Assembly: GCA_946480605.1 (NCBI GenBank)
Contig: CAMLKW010000210.1
Span: 1-7,641 of the forward strand
Reading direction: 5' to 3'
From: an uncultured Roseateles sp.
GTDB taxonomy: Bacteria; Pseudomonadota; Gammaproteobacteria; Burkholderiales; Burkholderiaceae
Length of the DNA: 7,641 bases
The translations under genes were made by a program, and so were the position numbers. Under the pieces are notes generated by a model. That model searched no databases. It was not told the origin of the DNA and saw nothing but the letters and a program-made list of their open reading frames with translations. Below, one piece after another: positions 5,299 through 7,641 of the stretch; positions within the stretch are counted from its first letter, which is position 1; the number at the start of each line of letters is the position of its first letter.

Positions 5299-6555
5299 AT
5301 GTCTTCCCTGCAATCCTTCAAGAACGCCGGCCACAGCCCCACGCTGTTCGCCGCTTTTCTGTACTTCGCGTTTTCCTGCTGCATCTGGGTGCTGAACGGC
5401 GCGCTGGCGCCCTTCATCAGCGAGGCCTACAACCTGACGCCGGCCCAGAAGGGGCTGATGCTGTCGGTGCCCATCATGGCCGGCGCGCTGATGCGCTTTC
5501 CGCTGGGCATCCTGTCGCAGTACATCGGCCGCAAGAACGCGACGCTGGTGGAGATGACGCTGATCGCCATCGCCATGCTCTACGGCTACTTCATGGTGAA
5601 GAGCTATGACGACCTGCTGGCCATGGGCGTGCTGCTGGGCATCGCAGGCGCCAGCTTCGGCGTCGCGTTGAGCCTGGGCTCGGGCTGGTATCCGCCGCAG
5701 TACAAAGGCCTGGCCATGGGCCTGGTGGGCGCGGGCAACATCGGCACCGCCGTGTGCGTGCTGATCGCGCCGCCGCTGGCCGAGGCCCATGGCTGGCAGA
5801 CCGTCTATGCCTTTGCCGCAGGCGCCATCCTGCTGCCCATCGTCGTCGTCGTGCTGTTCGCCAAGGAGCCGCCCGATGTCGACAGCCATGCCTCGCTGCG
5901 CGAGCACGCCGCCTGCCTGTTCGAGAAGGACGGCTGGGCCTTCAGCCTGATCTACGGCGTGACCTTCGGCGGCTTCATCGGCCTCATCACCTTCCTGCCC
6001 ACCTACTACCACGACCAGTTCAGCGTCTCCAAGGTGCAGGCCGGCCAGCTGACGATGCTGGCGGCCTTCATGGGCGCCGCGGTGCGCATCGTGGGCGGCT
6101 GGCTGTCGGACCGCTGGGGCGGCGTGAACATGCTGACGATCGTGCTGGTCGTCGTGAGCGTCGCACTGGTGGGCGTGGGCCTGGCCGGTGAATCGCTGGC
6201 GCTGACGACGCTGATGCTCATCGTCTGCTTCGCCGCCCTCGGTGCAGGCAACGGCGCGCTGTTCCAGCTGGTGCCGCTGCGCTGGCCGGCGGCCACGGCC
6301 GTGGCGGGCTCGATGATCGGCGAGGTCGGCGCGCTCGGTGGCGGCCTGGTGCCCAACCTGATGGGGCTGTCCAAGCAATATCTCGGCACCTACCTCTGGG
6401 GCTTCGTCGTGTTCGCCGCGCTGGCGATGGTGATGCTGGGCGTGATGCGCGTCATGCAGATCCGCTGGACGCGCACCTGGGCCGAAAAGGGTGGCCGCGC
6501 GCGCCGCGTGCCGGTCACCGCCGACGCAGAGCCGGTGCATTACCAGCGCAGCTGA
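5299..6555 (+). CDS. narK: NarK-family nitrate/nitrite MFS transporter, second copy
   Basis: This 418-residue paralogue of the first copy is about 70% identical over the first 100 residues by hand count and almost gap-free; one residue is added in the cytoplasmic loop near 192-200. It has about twelve hydrophobic segments. The substrate arginines are R66 (GALMRFPLG) and R263 (GAAVRIVGG), and the nitrate signatures are GLVGAGNIG (141-149) and LGAGNGALF (314-322). ATG 5299 is chosen because MSSLQSFKNAGH aligns with the first protein; an open frame extends back to 5179 but would translate the promoter and leader. No clear Shine-Dalgarno precedes this ATG (CAAGCCCCAAG), unlike the first copy. Differences cluster in helix 1 (LYFAFSCCIW against LYFDFCFAIW) and helix 3, so the copies may differ in affinity, in nitrate/nitrite preference or in coupling. 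It ends at a hairpin terminator. Confidence 0.92.
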   Translation: MSSLQSFKNAGHSPTLFAAFLYFAFSCCIWVLNGALAPFISEAYNLTPAQKGLMLSVPIMAGALMRFPLGILSQYIGRKNATLVEMTLIAIAMLYGYFMVKSYDDLLAMGVLLGIAGASFGVALSLGSGWYPPQYKGLAMGLVGAGNIGTAVCVLIAPPLAEAHGWQTVYAFAAGAILLPIVVVVLFAKEPPDVDSHASLREHAACLFEKDGWAFSLIYGVTFGGFIGLITFLPTYYHDQFSVSKVQAGQLTMLAAFMGAAVRIVGGWLSDRWGGVNMLTIVLVVVSVALVGVGLAGESLALTTLMLIVCFAALGAGNGALFQLVPLRWPAATAVAGSMIGEVGALGGGLVPNLMGLSKQYLGTYLWGFVVFAALAMVMLGVMRVMQIRWTRTWAEKGGRARRVPVTADAEPVHYQRS

Positions 6556-6575
6556 ACCGCTTCACTCACCGCATG

Positions 6576-6604
6576 ACGGCCTGCACAGCAGGCCGTTGTC
6601 GTTT
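6576..6604 (+). terminator. Intrinsic terminator after second narK
   Basis: ACGGCCTGC (6576-6584) and GCAGGCCGT (6588-6596) form a perfect 9-bp stem with the triloop ACA, followed by TGTCGTTT. It sits 20 bases after the narK stop and just before the stop of the convergent kinase gene. The T-rich side is on the + strand, so it mainly serves narK; on the other strand no T-run follows the stem. Confidence 0.75.
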
Positions 6605-7641
6605 CAGCGAGGCAGGAACAAAAGCCAGGCCATGAGCAGGAAGTTCAGCAGCGCCGAGATGCCGAACGCAATCTGCCACGTCAGCGCCGCATCGCGCGGT
6701 GGACGTGGAGCGCGCTGCAACGGCTGGTCGCGTGCGGCCAGCCGCTCCAGCGCCAGCAGCAATTCGTCTGCCGTCTCGAACCGGTGCCTGGCTTCGCGCG
6801 CGACGGCCTTCATGACGAGACGGTCCAGCGGCATCGGCACGCTGGGCTGCAGCCGGCTCACGCTGGCCGGCTCTCGGCGATAGCGCGCCAACTGGTAGGG
6901 CTCGATCTCGCCATAGGGCAGGCGGCGGGTCAGCGCCTGGTACAGCGTCACGCCCAGCGCGAACAGGTCCGATCCCGCGTCGGCCGGGGCCGGCGGATCG
7001 GCCCACTGCTCGGGGTTGATGTAGCTGGGCGTGCCGGCATGCAGCTCGCGCATCGCCGCGGAAGCGCGCGGGCTTAAAGCGACGCCCAGGTCCAGCACAC
7101 GCCACTGACCGTCGTCGCCCAGGTGCAGGTTGCCGGGCTTGATGTCGCGGTGGATGACGCCGGCCGCATGCAGCAGGCTCAAGGAACGCGCCACCGAGCT
7201 GGCCATCGCCAGCGCCTGCGGCGTGTCCAGCGAGCCCTTGGCCAGCAGCTGCTCCAGCGTCTGGCCCCCATGCCAGTCGAACACCGCATAGAAATGCGTC
7301 GCACCATCGGCCGGCGCGTGCACGCGCACGAAGCCGCTTTCACCACCGCGGCGGCGGTGGCGCGGCGCTTCGGCCAGGCGCAGGCCCAGCCAGATCTCGT
7401 GCGCCAGCATGGCCCGCTCCTCGGGGTCGTCGGCTCGGCCGGGGCGCAGCATCTTCAGCGCCACCAGCCGACCGCTCGCGAGCTCGCGCGCCTGCAGCAG
7501 GCGGTGCACGCCGTTGTCGGCCACGAGTGCCGTGATCTGGTAGCCGTCCAGCGTCGCGCCCACACCCAATGGGCCGGGGCTGGGCAGCGTGCGGCCCAAA
7601 GCGGCGAGGTCGGTGAGGCCGGGGTCGGCCAGGTCCTTGAT
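6604..7641 (-). CDS. Tail-anchored Ser/Thr protein kinase, probably C-terminal half of a PP2C phosphatase-kinase fusion (5' end outside window)
   Basis: A Hanks-type protein kinase domain ends in a single hydrophobic helix (IAFGISALLNFLLMAWLLFL) and two final residues, placing the kinase on the cytoplasmic face of the membrane. Visible motifs are VALK, with the ATP lysine at 7453-7455; an αC Glu in AHEIWLGLR; catalytic HRDIKPGN, with Asp at 7144-7146; DLG in place of DFG; and GTPSYINPEQ as activation segment. The glycine-rich loop is degenerate (ALVADNGVHRLLQA, no GxGxxG). The frame is open to the window edge without an ATG, through a linker (LAALGRTLPSPGPLGVGATLDGY) of the kind I recall between PP2C and kinase domains in Burkholderiales bifunctional kinase/phosphatases near nitrate genes. 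The PP2C part is therefore inferred, not seen. A TTG at 7599 could be a start but has little to recommend it. The gene is convergent with narK; substrate unknown. Confidence 0.85.
   Translation of the reverse strand: MKDLADPGLTDLAALGRTLPSPGPLGVGATLDGYQITALVADNGVHRLLQARELASGRLVALKMLRPGRADDPEERAMLAHEIWLGLRLAEAPRHRRRGGESGFVRVHAPADGATHFYAVFDWHGGQTLEQLLAKGSLDTPQALAMASSVARSLSLLHAAGVIHRDIKPGNLHLGDDGQWRVLDLGVALSPRASAAMRELHAGTPSYINPEQWADPPAPADAGSDLFALGVTLYQALTRRLPYGEIEPYQLARYRREPASVSRLQPSVPMPLDRLVMKAVAREARHRFETADELLLALERLAARDQPLQRAPRPPRDAALTWQIAFGISALLNFLLMAWLLFLPR

Noticed and set aside
3630..5417. Upstream in-frame extension of the ANTAR gene on the - strand
   Set aside because: The extension is compositionally shadow-like, antisense to the first narK and through its promoter; the conserved fold starts just after ATG 3629.
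5287..6540. Long - strand frame opposite the second narK
   Set aside because: Gln/His/Asp/Ala-rich shadow of the transporter gene; no start context or domain.
7343..7360. CCACCGC/GCGGTGG hairpin
   Set aside because: It is inside the kinase coding region at an Arg/Gly-rich loop, a simple GC-rich codon run with no regulatory context.
1..7641. tRNA, rRNA, CRISPR repeats, insertion-sequence ends or transposases
   Set aside because: No tRNA-like fold, regularly spaced repeats, transposase or integrase motifs were seen on either strand.

Overview
The window is high-GC DNA with dense gene packing, 4-bp gene overlaps and typical betaproteobacterial proteins. It most resembles a Burkholderiales genome (Rubrivivax/Roseateles/Leptothrix-like); this is judged from protein style and base composition, not from a search.

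Layout. (1) Positions 1-2379, + strand: the 3' part of a LytS/YehU-type sensor histidine kinase, a four-helix membrane paralogue that has lost the catalytic residues of that family (a pseudokinase), and a LytTR response regulator. The three are joined by 4-bp stop/start overlaps and form one operon. (2) Positions 2382-3629, - strand: a soluble ANTAR RNA-binding regulator with a degenerate receiver in front and a PilJ/NarX-like helical sensor behind. It is convergent with the LytTR gene, with 2 bp between their stops. (3) Positions 3630-6555, + strand: two tandem NarK-family nitrate/nitrite transporters, each with its own long leader. (4) Positions 6556-6603: a hairpin terminator. (5) Positions 6604-7641, - strand: a tail-anchored Ser/Thr protein kinase whose N-terminal part, probably a PP2C phosphatase, lies outside the window.

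The centre of interest is the nitrate module. The two narK leaders carry the same series of elements at nearly the same spacing: an NtrC-like site (sharing an exact 16-bp word), a sigma-54 -24/-12 promoter about 65 bp downstream, a stem with a six-base loop at the predicted transcript start, and a second GC stem with a 13-base loop ending 26 bases before the ATG. A six-base loop with A at position 1 and G at position 4 is the known ANTAR target signature, and the ANTAR gene is divergent from the first transporter. This suggests a two-key circuit. Nitrogen limitation (NtrC/sigma-54) would start transcription, and nitrate sensed by the ANTAR protein would allow read-through into each transporter gene. 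The logic is that of Klebsiella nasR/nasF with a different sensor architecture. The RNA part remains a hypothesis: neither second hairpin has a good U-tract, and I could not find a convincing second hexaloop in either leader.

I see no rRNA, tRNA, CRISPR array, insertion sequence or phage gene.
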